Source of the DNA: Eubacteriales bacterium mix99
Lineage (GTDB): Bacteria > Bacillota > Clostridia > Caldicoprobacterales > DTU083
NCBI GenBank assembly: GCA_038396605.1
Contig: CP121690.1
Coordinates: 1,148,500-1,212,499 of the forward strand
Length of the DNA stretch: 64,000 bases
Direction of reading: 5' to 3'
The notes below the pieces were generated by a model that worked only from the letters and a program-made list of their open reading frames with translations, did no database searches and was not told the DNA's origin. The translations under genes and the position numbers were made by a program. Position 1 is the first letter of the stretch. Every line of letters begins with the position of its first letter. Below, one piece after another: positions 45,845 through 55,210 of this stretch.

Positions 45845-46303
45845 GTGGTGGTTAAAAAGGAAAGCGGAAGAAAAATACTGGTAGATGCGGATGCCTGTCC
45901 GGTAAAGGATATTATTTTGCAAGTTGCAAAAAGGCATTCCCTGCCGGTTATTTTTTTTATTGATACCAGTCATGTGCTGGAGGAGGACTATGCCACAGTG
46001 GTGATCATCGGGAAAGGAAAGGATGCGGTGGATTTTGCCCTGGTGAACCGCACGGAAAAGGACGGCATTGTGGTTACCCAGGATTACGGTCTGGCTGCCA
46101 TGGTGCTTGCCAGAGGCGCCTGTGCCATTCATCCCGGCGGGATGATTTATACGAAAAACAATATGGACCTCCTGCTGATGGAACGGCATGTGAATGCCAA
46201 AATCCGGAGGGCCGGCGGCCGGCATTCCGGACCGTCCAAACGAAACCATCTGGATGACTCCCGGTTTGAACAGGCTTTGGAGAGGCTGTGCACGACATCT
46301 TAA
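45845..46303 (+). CDS. yqxD: YaiI/YqxD family protein (DUF188)
   Basis: A 152-residue member of the YaiI/YqxD (DUF188) family, a PIN-like fold of uncertain role. Family blocks are KILVDADACPVKDIILQVAK, LPVIFFIDTSH, DAVDFALVNRTEKDGIVVTQ, DYGLAAMVLARGACAIHPGG and the end SKRNHLDDSRFEQALERL. The acidic residues of DADACP and VVTQDYGL resemble the PIN nuclease site. Start is uncertain among TTG 45824, GTG 45845 and GTG 45848. In Bacillus subtilis yqxD lies near dnaG; here it follows prfC. Confidence 0.9.
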   Translation: MVVKKESGRKILVDADACPVKDIILQVAKRHSLPVIFFIDTSHVLEEDYATVVIIGKGKDAVDFALVNRTEKDGIVVTQDYGLAAMVLARGACAIHPGGMIYTKNNMDLLLMERHVNAKIRRAGGRHSGPSKRNHLDDSRFEQALERLCTTS

Positions 46304-46417
46304 GCCGCTGCCCGTTTTTGTCGGCATGGAAGTACATTTTGAATTGTGATATAGTATATAGGGTAAATAAAATAATCAAAGAGACCGGACAGGTTGGCGG
46401 AAGGAGTGAATCTGGAA

Positions 46418-47020
46418 ATGTGCGGCAGATATCAGCTCGATGCAGATATGGAGGAAATCCTGAAGTATTACGGGATTGTCAAGGGATGGGATACGTTGCG
46501 GACACCGGAACATACGTCGGAGATTTTCCCATCCAACACGGTACCGATTGTCATAAATCGGACAGGGAAGGAACTGGTCCCTATGAAATGGGGATTCGCA
46601 TCCCCCAATGGGAAAGGCCTGATTATTAACACCCGGGGGGAAACGGTGGATTATAAGCCTATGTTCCGACGGGCATTTCGTCAGAAACGCTGTCTTGTGC
46701 CGGCCAATGCCTTTTTTGAGTGGAGCCGGGCCGGAAAGAAAAGTACAAAATATCGAATTCATATGAAACAGGTCCCCATTTTTTCCATAGCGGGGATTTA
46801 CGAAGATTTTCTTGACCGGAACGGAGACTCCTATCCGGCTTTTTCCATCCTTACCACGACACCCAATCCTCTGATATTCCCGATCCATGACCGGATGCCC
46901 GTGATTTTGCCGGGGGAGTGTGAAGATACCTGGCTGGATAATGGGATACGGGATTATTCTGTGCTGAAATCCTTGATTCAGCCTTACCGGGAAGAGGAAA
47001 TGGCAATGGAAAAAGCATAG
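46418..47020 (+). CDS. SOS response-associated peptidase (YedK/HMCES family, SRAP)
   Basis: DNA-abasic-site crosslinking protein of 200 residues. The first Met is removed and Cys2 (MCGRY) forms a thiazolidine bond to abasic sites in single-stranded DNA. Other active-site residues are Asn71 (INTRGET), Glu101 (FFEW) and His157 (HDRMP). ATG 46418 is certain because the Cys must follow it. GGAAGGAG ahead is the ribosome site, with a frame upstream that should be ignored. It stands alone between yqxD and an esterase; no LexA site was recognised. Confidence 0.93.
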   Translation: MCGRYQLDADMEEILKYYGIVKGWDTLRTPEHTSEIFPSNTVPIVINRTGKELVPMKWGFASPNGKGLIINTRGETVDYKPMFRRAFRQKRCLVPANAFFEWSRAGKKSTKYRIHMKQVPIFSIAGIYEDFLDRNGDSYPAFSILTTTPNPLIFPIHDRMPVILPGECEDTWLDNGIRDYSVLKSLIQPYREEEMAMEKA

Positions 47021-47081
47021 AAAAAGAAGAATCGGAATAATAGTATAGGACAGGGCAGAATTCATTGAAATAAACAAAAAA

Positions 47082-47102
47082 GCAATATCGGAGCAATATT
47101 GC
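47082..47102 (+). promoter_or_regulatory. 7-bp perfect inverted repeat upstream of esterase gene
   Basis: GCAATAT and ATATTGC are separated by seven bases, 60 bases ahead of the esterase start. It could be an operator; no T-tract follows, so termination is unlikely. Confidence 0.35.
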
Positions 47103-47161
47103 ATCGAGAATGCTGTTTATAGATTAAGATCCGACTGGGATCAAACTGGAAGAGGGAAACA

Positions 47162-48016
47162 ATGCAAAATCAAATGATAAAAATATGGGACGGTACTGAC
47201 TATGCGCAGGATCACAGCAATGCCGGCCAGCCGACCCTGACAACTTACCTGCTGGACGACATTGCACAATCAAATTTCCGGCCAAAAAGAGCGTCCGTTC
47301 TGATCTGTCCCGGCGGTGCCTACCGGTTTGTGTCCGATCGCGAAGCCGAGCCGGTGGCCATGCGGTTTCTTGCGGCAGGTTTTGACGCGTTTATTTTGAG
47401 ATATCGTGTTGCGCCTTCCGCGAGATATCCGGAGCCCTTGCTGGATCTCTTTCGTGCAATGTGGCTGATCCGGGAGAACGCAGCAAAATGGAATCTGGAT
47501 CCGGATCGGATTGCCGTGTGCGGATTCTCTGCCGGAGGGCATCTCGCCGCAAGCCTGGGGGTTTTCTGGGAGAGTCCGGAGCTTCGGGCTGCCATTGGAA
47601 TGCCGGAAGGCATAAATCAACCCGATGCCCTGATTCTGGGTTATCCCGTTATTACCTCCGGAGCACACGCCCACAAGGGTTCCTTTGTCAATTTGCTTGG
47701 GGAGAATGCGCCGGAGGAGATATGGAATAAAATGTCTCTTGAATTTCAGGTAAATAAAAGTACCCCACCAAGTTTCCTGTGGCATACTTTCAGCGATCAG
47801 GCTGTTCCGGTGGAGAATTCCCTGTGTTTTGTGCGGGCATTGAATCAGCAGGGAATTCCGTTTGAACTTCATGTCTTTCCGGAAGGGCCGCATGGCTTGT
47901 CCCTTTGTGATAAGGAGACGGCAGTGGGAAATCCTTCTCTCATCAATGACCATACAGCCAAGTGGATGCCGCTATGTTTGGAATGGCTCGGCAGGCAGTT
48001 CCATGAAATCGGATAG
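47162..48016 (+). CDS. Alpha/beta hydrolase (acetyl esterase, BD-FAE-like)
   Basis: Predicted cytoplasmic serine hydrolase of 284 residues. Elements in order: oxyanion segment VLICPGGAYRFVS (HGG-type variant), nucleophile motif AVCGFSAGGHLAAS with Ser in GFSAGG, catalytic Asp in HTFSDQAVPVENS and catalytic His in PEGPHGLSL. This matches the BD-FAE/acetylxylan-esterase-like group that removes acetyl groups from oligosaccharides. It fits with the other glycan genes of the window, but the substrate is inferred. No signal peptide. Ribosome site GGAAGAGGG. Confidence 0.85.
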   Translation: MQNQMIKIWDGTDYAQDHSNAGQPTLTTYLLDDIAQSNFRPKRASVLICPGGAYRFVSDREAEPVAMRFLAAGFDAFILRYRVAPSARYPEPLLDLFRAMWLIRENAAKWNLDPDRIAVCGFSAGGHLAASLGVFWESPELRAAIGMPEGINQPDALILGYPVITSGAHAHKGSFVNLLGENAPEEIWNKMSLEFQVNKSTPPSFLWHTFSDQAVPVENSLCFVRALNQQGIPFELHVFPEGPHGLSLCDKETAVGNPSLINDHTAKWMPLCLEWLGRQFHEIG

Positions 48017-48142
48017 TGACAAAACAAAAATGAATCCATGATAGTTTGAAATGGCAGCCATCAATCAGGGAATGATAGATCCCGAACCAGCGACGCTGTT
48101 GTAGGACTCATTTCAATATATACCTGGTTAAGGAGGAGAAGC

Positions 48143-49357
48143 ATGAAACTGGAAGGTAAAGTACTAATCGCTCAAGGTGGCGGCCCGACTGCTGTCATCA
48201 ACCAATCCTTGGTGGGTATTATTCTGGAAGCCCGCAGATATCCACAGATTACCAAGATATACGGCGCACTGAACGGTGTGTCCGGTATTGTTGACGAGAG
48301 GTTTGTTGACCTGACCCAGGAAACGGAACGGAACCTGGAGGAGATCGCCAATACTCCGTCCTCTGCATTGGGATCCACCAGGGATAAGCCCGACGAGGCT
48401 TACTGCAAACAGATGTTTGAGGTGATGCGTGCCCATGATATCCGGTATTTCTTCTATATTGGAGGGAATGATTCTTCCGATACGGTACGCATTGTAAGTG
48501 AAGAGGCCGGAAAGGTCGGATATGATTTTCGTACGGTGCATATTCCCAAGACCATTGACAATGATCTGATGGGAAACGATCATACTCCCGGTTACGGCTC
48601 TGCCGCAAGATTCGTTACCCAGTGTTTCATGGGGGCGAATCTGGACAATCGGGCACTGAAAGGGGTATATATCGGTATTGTCATGGGTCGGCATGCGGGA
48701 TTTTTGACGGCTGCATCAGCCATGGCCCAGCGTTTTCCCGATGATGGTCCTCATCTGATCTATCTGCCGGAGAGACCCTTTCACATGAGTCAGTTTCTTT
48801 CCGATGTCAAGAAAGTTTATGATAAATACGGACGTTGCGTGATCGCCGCATCCGAAGGGGTGCAGGATGAAGAAGGACAGCCGATCATGATCAAATATGC
48901 AAACAAGGTGGAAAAAGACGCATATGGCAATGTTCAGCTCTCCGGATCCGGTATACTGGGGGACATACTGGCAACTTACATCAAGAATAAATTCCATATC
49001 AAACGGGTTCGTGCGGATACCTTTGGATATCTGCAGAGATCGTTCCTGGGAAGCGTGTCGGATACGGACCGGGCAGAAGCCAGGGAAGTCGGGGAAAAGG
49101 CAGCCCAATATGCCATTCTTCACGATATGGACGGTTCCGTTACGATCCAGAGGGTAGGCGATTATGCCGTGGATTATCGTCTGACGGATATCGGGCAGAT
49201 TGCAGCATTGACCCGGTGCATGCCCGATGCCTTTATCAACGAGGAAGCCAACCATGTAACGGAAGCTTTCCGATCCTATGCCCGTCCGCTGCTTGGGTCC
49301 AATATGCCGATTGCCGGCCGGCTGCGGGCTCCCATGGTGAAAAAGCTGGTCCGGTAG
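48143..49357 (+). CDS. pfp: 6-phosphofructokinase, PPi-dependent type signature
   Basis: Phosphofructokinase of 404 residues. The start LIAQGGGPTAVINQSLVG is typical. The phosphate-donor site reads YIGGNDSSDT: Asp110 occupies the place of Gly104 of the E. coli ATP enzyme, and Lys136 (PKTIDND) the place of Gly124. Both changes are the known hallmarks of pyrophosphate use. So it likely runs the reversible PPi-fructose-6-phosphate step. Sugar-binding blocks MGRHAGFLTAASAMAQ and VRADTFGYLQR follow. Ribosome site AAGGAGG. It is monocistronic; whether the genome also has an ATP-type enzyme is unknown. Confidence 0.9.
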   Translation: MKLEGKVLIAQGGGPTAVINQSLVGIILEARRYPQITKIYGALNGVSGIVDERFVDLTQETERNLEEIANTPSSALGSTRDKPDEAYCKQMFEVMRAHDIRYFFYIGGNDSSDTVRIVSEEAGKVGYDFRTVHIPKTIDNDLMGNDHTPGYGSAARFVTQCFMGANLDNRALKGVYIGIVMGRHAGFLTAASAMAQRFPDDGPHLIYLPERPFHMSQFLSDVKKVYDKYGRCVIAASEGVQDEEGQPIMIKYANKVEKDAYGNVQLSGSGILGDILATYIKNKFHIKRVRADTFGYLQRSFLGSVSDTDRAEAREVGEKAAQYAILHDMDGSVTIQRVGDYAVDYRLTDIGQIAALTRCMPDAFINEEANHVTEAFRSYARPLLGSNMPIAGRLRAPMVKKLVR

Positions 49358-49456
49358 TCAAAGAAACTTGTCACAATGGGCAGGAACCCGGATTCAACGC
49401 AGAACCGGGAACCGGGTCAGGAATTGTTTCAATGGAGCGGAATGACCAGGCGGTGG

Positions 49457-50704
49457 TCATCGCGGGGTTCCACAGTTCTGCCCGGCCAGATAACCCGTGG
49501 AAAAGGCAATTTGCAGATTGAAGCCTCCGGTGTAGGCATCCGTGTCCAGGATTTCCCCGGCAAGGAAGAGGCCCTGTACCAGTCTGGATTCCATGGTGCC
49601 GGGACGGATTTCCTTCACTGACACCCCGCCGGAGGTAATGATGGCCTCCTGAATCGGACGATAGCCCTGTATGGTAAGGGACAAGCCCTTCAGCAGCCGG
49701 ACCAGGTTCCGGCGTTCTTCCCTTGTGATCTGATGAATGGGCTTGTCAGCAGGAATTTCGGAAAGCCGGATGATAATCGGAATCAGCTTTTGCGGCAGCA
49801 GTTCATTCAGTCCGTTGGACAGGTTTTTGCGGGCATATTTTGCAAAATCCCTTTGAATCCGGTGATCCAGCTGCTCTTCGGACAGTGCAGGCTTCAGGTC
49901 AATTCGGATCCGGTACTTTCCCGGTTTCATTTTTCCCATATAGGAACTGGCGGAAAGGATCACCGGACCGGATACGCCGAAGTGGGTGAAGATCATTTCT
50001 CCGAAATCCCGGAAAAGCTTCCTGCCGCGTTTGTCCAGGACTGTAAGGGATATGTTTTTCAGGGACAGTCCCTGAGCATCTTTCGGCCAGTCCTCCACGG
50101 TTTCCAAAGGCACCAGGGACGGAGTGAGCGGCGTCACAGTGTGACCAAGCTCCTTCGCGAACCGATAGCCGTCTCCTGTGGAACCGGTCGTCGGGTAGGA
50201 CAGGCCGCCGGTTGCGAGAATCACGCTGCTGCAGGGCAGGATTTTTCCGCTTTTCAGCAATACGCCCGTAACATGTCCGTTTTCGGCAAGGATTCTGTCT
50301 GCTTCTGTGTGCAGCTTTTGCTTCACGTGGTACCGGTTCAGGTTCTTTTCCAGAGCCCGGATCACATCGGAAGACTTATCGGATACCGGGAACACCCGAT
50401 TACCGCGTTCGACTTTGGTGGCAAGCCCCAGATCCTTCAGCAGTGCAATCAGATCTTTGCTGTTGAAAGCGGAAAAAGCGCTGTACAGGAATTTCCCGTT
50501 GGTGGGGACGCTGGCAATGAGATTCTCCGGATCGGTGTTGTTGGTGACGTTGCACCGTCCCTTTCCCGTCAGGTAAAGTTTTTTCCCCAGTTTTTCATTT
50601 TTTTCGATCAGCGTAACTTCAGGATTCCGGCTGCCGGCTGTGGCAGCTGCCATCATTCCTGCCGGCCCGCCCCCGATGACAACGACTGTATCCTGTCTGC
50701 TCAT
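49457..50704 (-). CDS. FAD-dependent oxidoreductase, BaiN/YhiN (HI0933) family
   Basis: Flavoprotein of 415 residues. N-terminal dinucleotide fold VVVIGGGPAGMMAAATAGSR, family block KLYLTGKGRCNVTNN, GNRVFPVSDKSSDVIRALE, SVILATGGLSYPTTGSTGDG, GEMIFTHFGVSGPVILS, and the end LFLAGEILDTDAYTGGFNLQ. BaiN, a member in Clostridium scindens, reduces bile acid intermediates, but most members have no known substrate, so I do not assign one. ATG 50704 has GAAAGGAC ahead; the longer frame to 50830 is not supported. Confidence 0.9.
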   Translation of the reverse strand: MSRQDTVVVIGGGPAGMMAAATAGSRNPEVTLIEKNEKLGKKLYLTGKGRCNVTNNTDPENLIASVPTNGKFLYSAFSAFNSKDLIALLKDLGLATKVERGNRVFPVSDKSSDVIRALEKNLNRYHVKQKLHTEADRILAENGHVTGVLLKSGKILPCSSVILATGGLSYPTTGSTGDGYRFAKELGHTVTPLTPSLVPLETVEDWPKDAQGLSLKNISLTVLDKRGRKLFRDFGEMIFTHFGVSGPVILSASSYMGKMKPGKYRIRIDLKPALSEEQLDHRIQRDFAKYARKNLSNGLNELLPQKLIPIIIRLSEIPADKPIHQITREERRNLVRLLKGLSLTIQGYRPIQEAIITSGGVSVKEIRPGTMESRLVQGLFLAGEILDTDAYTGGFNLQIAFSTGYLAGQNCGTPR

Positions 50705-50990
50705 AAAAAGAGTCCTTTCGCATTGGATTTCTTTCGATTGCTTTGTTTTACATACTGTTTTCCGGTTCCCATGGTAACAGGTTTTCTTCCATTTCACAAC
50801 CCAATGGAAATTATTCTGAAAAGGGCGCATATTTTTCTCCGGACCGTGTTATAATAACCGTGTCGAAAGAGGAAAAGGAAAAAGCCACTTTCGGAAAATC
50901 CAGATACAAGTCGGATTGGAAACAGAGGATGGGAAAACCGGTACGATGATTTGATTGGTTTCAATCGGCACGGTTGATAATAAAAACCAC
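50705..50990. other. Gene-free stretch upstream of SRP RNA
   Basis: No gene is seen between the divergent BaiN-like gene and the SRP RNA promoter. A TATAAT occurs near 50850 without a good -35 partner. Confidence 0.5.
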
Positions 50991-51019
50991 TTGTATTCTG
51001 GATGGTATCATAGTAAGAT
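50991..51019 (+). promoter_or_regulatory. Promoter of SRP RNA gene
   Basis: -35 TTGTAT (50991-50996), 17-base spacer, -10 TAAGAT (51014-51019). The start would be near 51026, leaving about 24 bases that may be trimmed from the RNA 5' end. Confidence 0.65.
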
Positions 51020-51048
51020 AGTATATGCAGTTTTAAAAGTTAACAGTT

Positions 51049-51321
51049 TGCTGTGCTAGATGGGGAGGTAGCGGTGCCCTGTAACCCGCAACCCGCTATA
51101 GCGGGATTGAATTCCTGCCCGAGGTTTGCAGCATGTAAGGTTCAGGACCCCGGTAAGTGATGAAGAGGATTGGGTCCTGCGCAACGGAGACCCGTGAACC
51201 CTGTCAGATCCGGAAGGAAGCAGCAGTAAGCGGAAATTTTCGTGTGCCGCAGGGAAGCCTGATTGGAGTTAACTGCTTGGTTTCCGCTTATAGGTTCAGA
51301 TCAGAGGTAGGTGCACAGCGA
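51049..51321 (+). ncRNA. ffs: Signal recognition particle RNA, large Gram-positive type
   Basis: About 270 nucleotides with the universal SRP domain IV (GTCAGATCCGGAAGGAAGC...AGCAGTAAGC, closing with GTGTGCCGCAGGGAAGCCTG). The 5' domain GGGAGGTAGCGGTGCCCTGT is the Alu-type part found in Firmicutes. The ends pair (GCTGTGC at 51050 with GCACAGC at 51313). It lies just upstream of dnaX, as in many Clostridia and bacilli. Confidence 0.95.
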
Positions 51322-51329
51322 TTATTTTC

Positions 51330-51362
51330 TACAAGCCATGATTTTCATGGCTTGTATTGTTA
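51330..51362 (+). terminator. Terminator of SRP RNA
   Basis: ACAAGCCATGA pairs with TCATGGCTTGT around a short T loop, followed by ATTGTTATG. The T-tract is modest. Confidence 0.7.
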
Positions 51363-51379
51363 TGTTAAGCTTTTTTTGC

Positions 51380-51409
51380 CTGACAATTCCCGGTTTCTTA
51401 TGATATAAT
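51380..51409 (+). promoter_or_regulatory. Promoter of dnaX operon
   Basis: -35 CTGACA (51380-51385), 18-base spacer, perfect -10 TATAAT (51404-51409). Start near 51416, 49 bases ahead of dnaX. Confidence 0.65.
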
Positions 51410-51464
51410 TGAACTGTCCTGTGTTGAGAATCAACAAATTCCATGGAAGGCGGGTGTAACGCCA

Positions 51465-53243
51465 ATGTATACAGCGCTTTACCGGCAGTGGCGTCCGGAT
51501 ACTTTCCGGGATGTGGTAGGGCAGGATACCATTATCCAGACGTTGAAGAATCAGCTGTTCAGCGGGCATGTTGCCCATGCATACCTGTTCTGCGGATCCC
51601 GTGGCACCGGGAAAACCAGTACAGCCAAGATATTTTCCAGAGCCATCAACTGCATGTCTCCCACGGAGGATGGTCCCTGTGGCAAATGCGAGGCCTGCGT
51701 CAATTTGTCTTCGGAAAACAATATGGACATTGTGGAGATCGACGCCGCGTCCAACAACGGGGTGGATGAGATTCGCGATCTGCGCGATAAGATACGATTT
51801 CCTCCTACCATCGGGAAATATAAGGTCTATATCATAGATGAAGTCCATATGCTGTCGATGGGCGCATTCAATGCCTTGCTCAAGACATTGGAAGAGCCGC
51901 CTGCCCATGTCGTGTTTATACTGGCCACCACGGAGCCTCACAAACTCCCGGCTACAGTATTGTCCCGCTGCCAGAGGTTTGATTTCAAGCGGATTCCGGG
52001 AGGCGTCATGGTGGAACGGATGAAGGCCATCTGCAGCAAGATGAAGGTTACGGTGGAGGAAAGCGGGCTTTCCGTTATTGCCCGCTGGGCAGAGGGAGGC
52101 ATGCGGGATGCCCTCAGCTTATTGGATCAATGTATGGGGCTTTGCGGTGACCGGATCACCAAAGATGACATTCTCAATGTTCTGGGCACTGCGGATCAGA
52201 GCTTTCTTTTTCAGGCAGCGGATGATATTTTGTCAGGCGATGTGCAGGGAATCCTAAGCCGCATTGATTGGCTGGTCGGGGATGGAAAGGATCTGAATGC
52301 CTTTCTGCGGGAGCTGCTGCAGCAGCTGCGGGACCTGCTGATCGTGAAGTTCTGCAAGGATCCCGACAAACTTCTGGATGTGGAGGATTCCACCCTGGAG
52401 CGATTGAAGGAGCAGGCGAAAAAGGCTGGAGAAGCACGGCTTATCCGTTCTGTGGACCTTCTGTCCTCCCTGGAGTCGGAGCTGAGACGGAGCACCCAGC
52501 CAAGAATACTGTTGGAATTGGCGGCGGTGAAGCTATGCCGGCCTCAGGAGGAGGATTCCCTTGCAGCTCTGACGGACCGGATCGAAGTGCTGGAAAAGCA
52601 GGTAAGGGAAGGCATTCCAGGGCAGGCGCCCGGTCCGGAAGAATCCGGCCTGCCGGATGCAATATCTTCTGCCGCAGAGACGCACCATCCAGTGAAAGAA
52701 AGCGAAGAAAACCCGGAGGAGCCTGAATCCGGCAGGAAACCGGCTGCCGAAGAGAAGACAGGTGAGCAGGGACCGTCCAATGCGGACAGCCCGGCCCCAA
52801 AAAGGAATGGGAAAAACCCGGAGGAGTCCAACAATGGGAAACCAAACGGGAAAGTTCATTCACAGGAGGGGGAACCGGGTTCCGGTTCGGATGCGGAAAA
52901 GGATCCGGTATGGGCCTGGCCCGAAATACTGGCGAACATCAAGGGAGAGCGAATGGCCATTTATACTCTTCTGAAAGAGGCAAAACCCAGGATGGATTCA
53001 AAAAATGTTTTTATGCTGCAGTTTCCCCCGACTTCCGGATTTTTCATTGCTGCCATTGAGAAAGAGGAGAACAGGGTATTTTTGGAGGAGCAGATCCAAA
53101 AGGTAACGGGATGCAAGGTCCGGCTCCGGTGTCAGATGAAAGAGGACGCCGGGAAACAAACCGGTGCAGTGGATGATATTGTCAAAAAGGCGGTCAGGGT
53201 GTTTGGAAAAGATCTGGTAAAAGTAGTGGATGAGAAAAAATAA
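51465..53243 (+). CDS. dnaX: DNA polymerase III subunits gamma/tau
   Basis: Clamp-loader ATPase of 592 residues that links polymerase and helicase. The AAA+ domain starts with ALYRQWRPDTFRDVVGQD, Walker A GSRGTGKTSTAK (44-55), zinc module Cys63, Cys72, Cys75 and Cys78, Walker B VYIIDEVHMLS, sensor LATTEPHKLPATVLSRCQRF. The C-terminal half (after about 380) has a low-complexity Pro-Glu-Gly linker, then a tau-like domain. The first gene of the dnaX-ybaB-recR set. No programmed frameshift slip site was looked for beyond a quick scan, and none was obvious. Confidence 0.97.
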   Translation: MYTALYRQWRPDTFRDVVGQDTIIQTLKNQLFSGHVAHAYLFCGSRGTGKTSTAKIFSRAINCMSPTEDGPCGKCEACVNLSSENNMDIVEIDAASNNGVDEIRDLRDKIRFPPTIGKYKVYIIDEVHMLSMGAFNALLKTLEEPPAHVVFILATTEPHKLPATVLSRCQRFDFKRIPGGVMVERMKAICSKMKVTVEESGLSVIARWAEGGMRDALSLLDQCMGLCGDRITKDDILNVLGTADQSFLFQAADDILSGDVQGILSRIDWLVGDGKDLNAFLRELLQQLRDLLIVKFCKDPDKLLDVEDSTLERLKEQAKKAGEARLIRSVDLLSSLESELRRSTQPRILLELAAVKLCRPQEEDSLAALTDRIEVLEKQVREGIPGQAPGPEESGLPDAISSAAETHHPVKESEENPEEPESGRKPAAEEKTGEQGPSNADSPAPKRNGKNPEESNNGKPNGKVHSQEGEPGSGSDAEKDPVWAWPEILANIKGERMAIYTLLKEAKPRMDSKNVFMLQFPPTSGFFIAAIEKEENRVFLEEQIQKVTGCKVRLRCQMKEDAGKQTGAVDDIVKKAVRVFGKDLVKVVDEKK

Positions 53244-53351
53244 GAAAAGAAAAAGATTGAAATTACAGCGGAGCTGTGATACAAACGATATTGTGTAAAA
53301 TGAATGGACAGGAAAACAAGCATGCAAGGACCATAGAAGGAGGAAGGGAAT

Positions 53352-53699
53352 ATGGCAAAAGGCGGATTTCCAGGCGGAATGAACATGGGCAACATGAACA
53401 ACCTGATGAAGCAGGCAAAAAAGATGCAGGAACAGATGGTGAAGATACAGCAGGAGCTGGAAGGAAAGACAGTGGAGGCTTCGTCGGGCGGAGGGGTGGT
53501 CACGGTTGTTGCCAACGGGAAAAAGGAGATCGTTGAAATCACAATTCAACCGGAGGCAGTGGATCCCGGGGATATCGAAATGCTTCAGGACCTTATTCTG
53601 GCTGCAGTCAATGAGGCAATCCGGAAAGCGGACGAGATGGCACAGAGCGAAATGTCCAAATTGACCGGCGGAATGGGTATGCCTTCGGGACTGGTTTAA
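53352..53699 (+). CDS. ybaB: YbaB/EbfC family nucleoid-associated protein
   Basis: DNA-binding nucleoid protein of 115 residues. The conserved core is [20 protein letters not shown], then [20 protein letters not shown] and [20 protein letters not shown]. The N-terminus has an extra Gly/Met-rich stretch ([12 protein letters not shown]), common in Firmicutes. AGAAGGAGG lies ahead of the ATG. It sits between dnaX and recR, the standard order, probably one transcript. Confidence 0.97.
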   Translation: MAKGGFPGGMNMGNMNNLMKQAKKMQEQMVKIQQELEGKTVEASSGGGVVTVVANGKKEIVEITIQPEAVDPGDIEMLQDLILAAVNEAIRKADEMAQSEMSKLTGGMGMPSGLV

Positions 53700-53725
53700 T
53701 ACGACAGGAAAGTGGTGGGTCATCC

Positions 53726-54325
53726 ATGAGTTATTATATTGAGCCGATTGCCCGCCTGATCAACGAGCTGTCCAGGCTGCCGGGCATTGGCGGGAAGTCC
53801 GCCCGCCGTCTGGCCTTTCATATTGTCAATATGCCGAAGGAGCAGGTTCAGGCGTTGACGCAGGCCATACTTCATGCCAGAAGTGAGATCCGGTACTGTT
53901 CCATTTGCTGCAACATGACCGATCGGGATCCCTGCGCCATCTGCAGCAGCAACAACAGGGACAAATCGGTTATCTGTGTTGTAAAGGATCCCAGGGATGT
54001 TGTGGCCATGGAAAAAATGCACGATTACCGGGGAGTATACCATGTTCTTCATGGGACCATATCGCCCATGGAGGGAATTGGGCCGGATGATATCCGCATC
54101 CGGGAGCTTCTTTCCCGGATCAACGACGGTAAGGTTCGGGAAGTGATCCTTGCGACCAACCCGGATGTGGAAGGCGAAGCTACGGCAGTTTATATCTCCA
54201 GGCTGATCAAGCCCCTGGGGATCCGTGTAACCCGCATTGCTCATGGTATTCCGATAGGCGGCGATCTGGAATATGCGGATGAGGTAACCTTGTCCAAGGC
54301 AATGGAAGGCCGCAGGGAAATGTAA
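53726..54325 (+). CDS. recR: Recombination mediator RecR
   Basis: RecFOR pathway protein of 199 residues that loads RecA onto single-stranded gaps. Helix-hairpin-helix [20 protein letters not shown] at the start, four-Cys zinc finger ([10 protein letters not shown] and CAICSS, about 55-73), a Toprim domain with [13 protein letters not shown] and [15 protein letters not shown], and the C-terminal ARGIPIGG-like segment ([15 protein letters not shown]). It follows ybaB by 26 bases. A terminator-like hairpin follows. Confidence 0.97.
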   Translation: MSYYIEPIARLINELSRLPGIGGKSARRLAFHIVNMPKEQVQALTQAILHARSEIRYCSICCNMTDRDPCAICSSNNRDKSVICVVKDPRDVVAMEKMHDYRGVYHVLHGTISPMEGIGPDDIRIRELLSRINDGKVREVILATNPDVEGEATAVYISRLIKPLGIRVTRIAHGIPIGGDLEYADEVTLSKAMEGRREM

Positions 54326-54354
54326 CAAAGACAGAATATTATAAATGGAATATG

Positions 54355-54390
54355 AAAAATTCGGGTTGTCTGCTGGCTCGAATTTTTTTA
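54355..54390 (+). terminator. Terminator after recR
   Basis: AAAAATTCG pairs with CGAATTTTT, extended inward by G-U pairs, followed by TTTTATTT. Confidence 0.75.
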
Positions 54391-54566
54391 TTTGCCCTCC
54401 TTTCCTGCGGTTAAAAATACGAAAATTCTGTTCGCCTTTCCGGGCCCTGGTGAATTTCATCAGGCTGTTTTTTATTGTCACTTTTTGTTCATCAGGTATA
54501 ACAAGTTTATGTGCAGAATAATATGGTAATAATAATATAAGCAAATACTTGTTGGGAGTGGAGCTT

Positions 54567-54851
54567 ATGAAAAATTATTTGCTTGCCTTATTGGGAAATG
54601 ACATCCATATGGAGGAACAGCTGGCAGAGGACGGAAAGGAGCTGCTGGACGAAGTTACGGCAGCCCGTCAGGAGTGGGATGCTGCCCAGAGTTATTTTGA
54701 AAATGTCAGCGATCCGGAATTGGTGGACTATGCTATTTTCAAGCAGGAGGCAGCAAAGAGAAAATATATGTATCTTTTGAATCTGGCACGAAAGGAAGGA
54801 CTGTCCGGGAACCGGATCTTTTCCGGGGGAAATAAGATCAGCCCGTCATAA
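54567..54851 (+). CDS. yaaL: YaaL/DUF2508 family protein
   Basis: A 94-residue helical protein with the DUF2508 pattern: ELLDEVTAARQEWDAAQSYF, ENVSDPELVDYAIFKQEAAK and KYMYLLNLARKEG. Function unknown; the gene lies between recR and bofA in many spore-formers. ATG 54567 has GGGAGTGGAG ahead; a TTG at 54549 is less likely. It is preceded by the recR terminator, so it may have its own promoter. Confidence 0.9.
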   Translation: MKNYLLALLGNDIHMEEQLAEDGKELLDEVTAARQEWDAAQSYFENVSDPELVDYAIFKQEAAKRKYMYLLNLARKEGLSGNRIFSGGNKISPS

Positions 54852-54931
54852 AAGCTGAAACCTCCCCATATATATAACTGGACAGGACGGATAATGGATC
54901 CTGACAGAAATAGTATGATACAGGGTGTGGT

Positions 54932-55210
54932 ATGATGGGACTGGATATCCCTTTTAATGTAATCATTGCCTATGCTTTGGGATTGGCCTTGCTTTATTTT
55001 GTTGGGTGGCTGCTTCTTGTACCAATGAAATGGCTGCTTCGTTTTCTACTGAACGGTGTGATCGGCGGCGTTGCATTGTGGGTATTGAATCTGCTCGGCG
55101 GTTTGACCGGCATAACAGTCGCCATCAATTTCGTTACGGCGCTTACCGTGGGATTTTTGGGGATCCCGGGACTGGTTTTGATTTTGCTCCTTCAATTTGC
55201 ATTATTGTAA
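54932..55210 (+). CDS. bofA: Pro-sigma-K processing inhibitor BofA family protein
   Basis: Membrane protein of 92 residues, almost entirely hydrophobic. Segments include IIAYALGLALLYFVGWLLLV, then GVIGGVALWVLNLLGGLTGI and the C-terminal GFLGIPGLVLILLLQFALL. In Bacillus subtilis BofA holds the SpoIVFB protease inactive so that sigma-K is released only late in sporulation. Its presence, after recR and yaaL as in that organism, supports a spore-forming host. spoIVFB and sigK are not in the window. Confidence 0.93.
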   Translation: MMGLDIPFNVIIAYALGLALLYFVGWLLLVPMKWLLRFLLNGVIGGVALWVLNLLGGLTGITVAINFVTALTVGFLGIPGLVLILLLQFALL

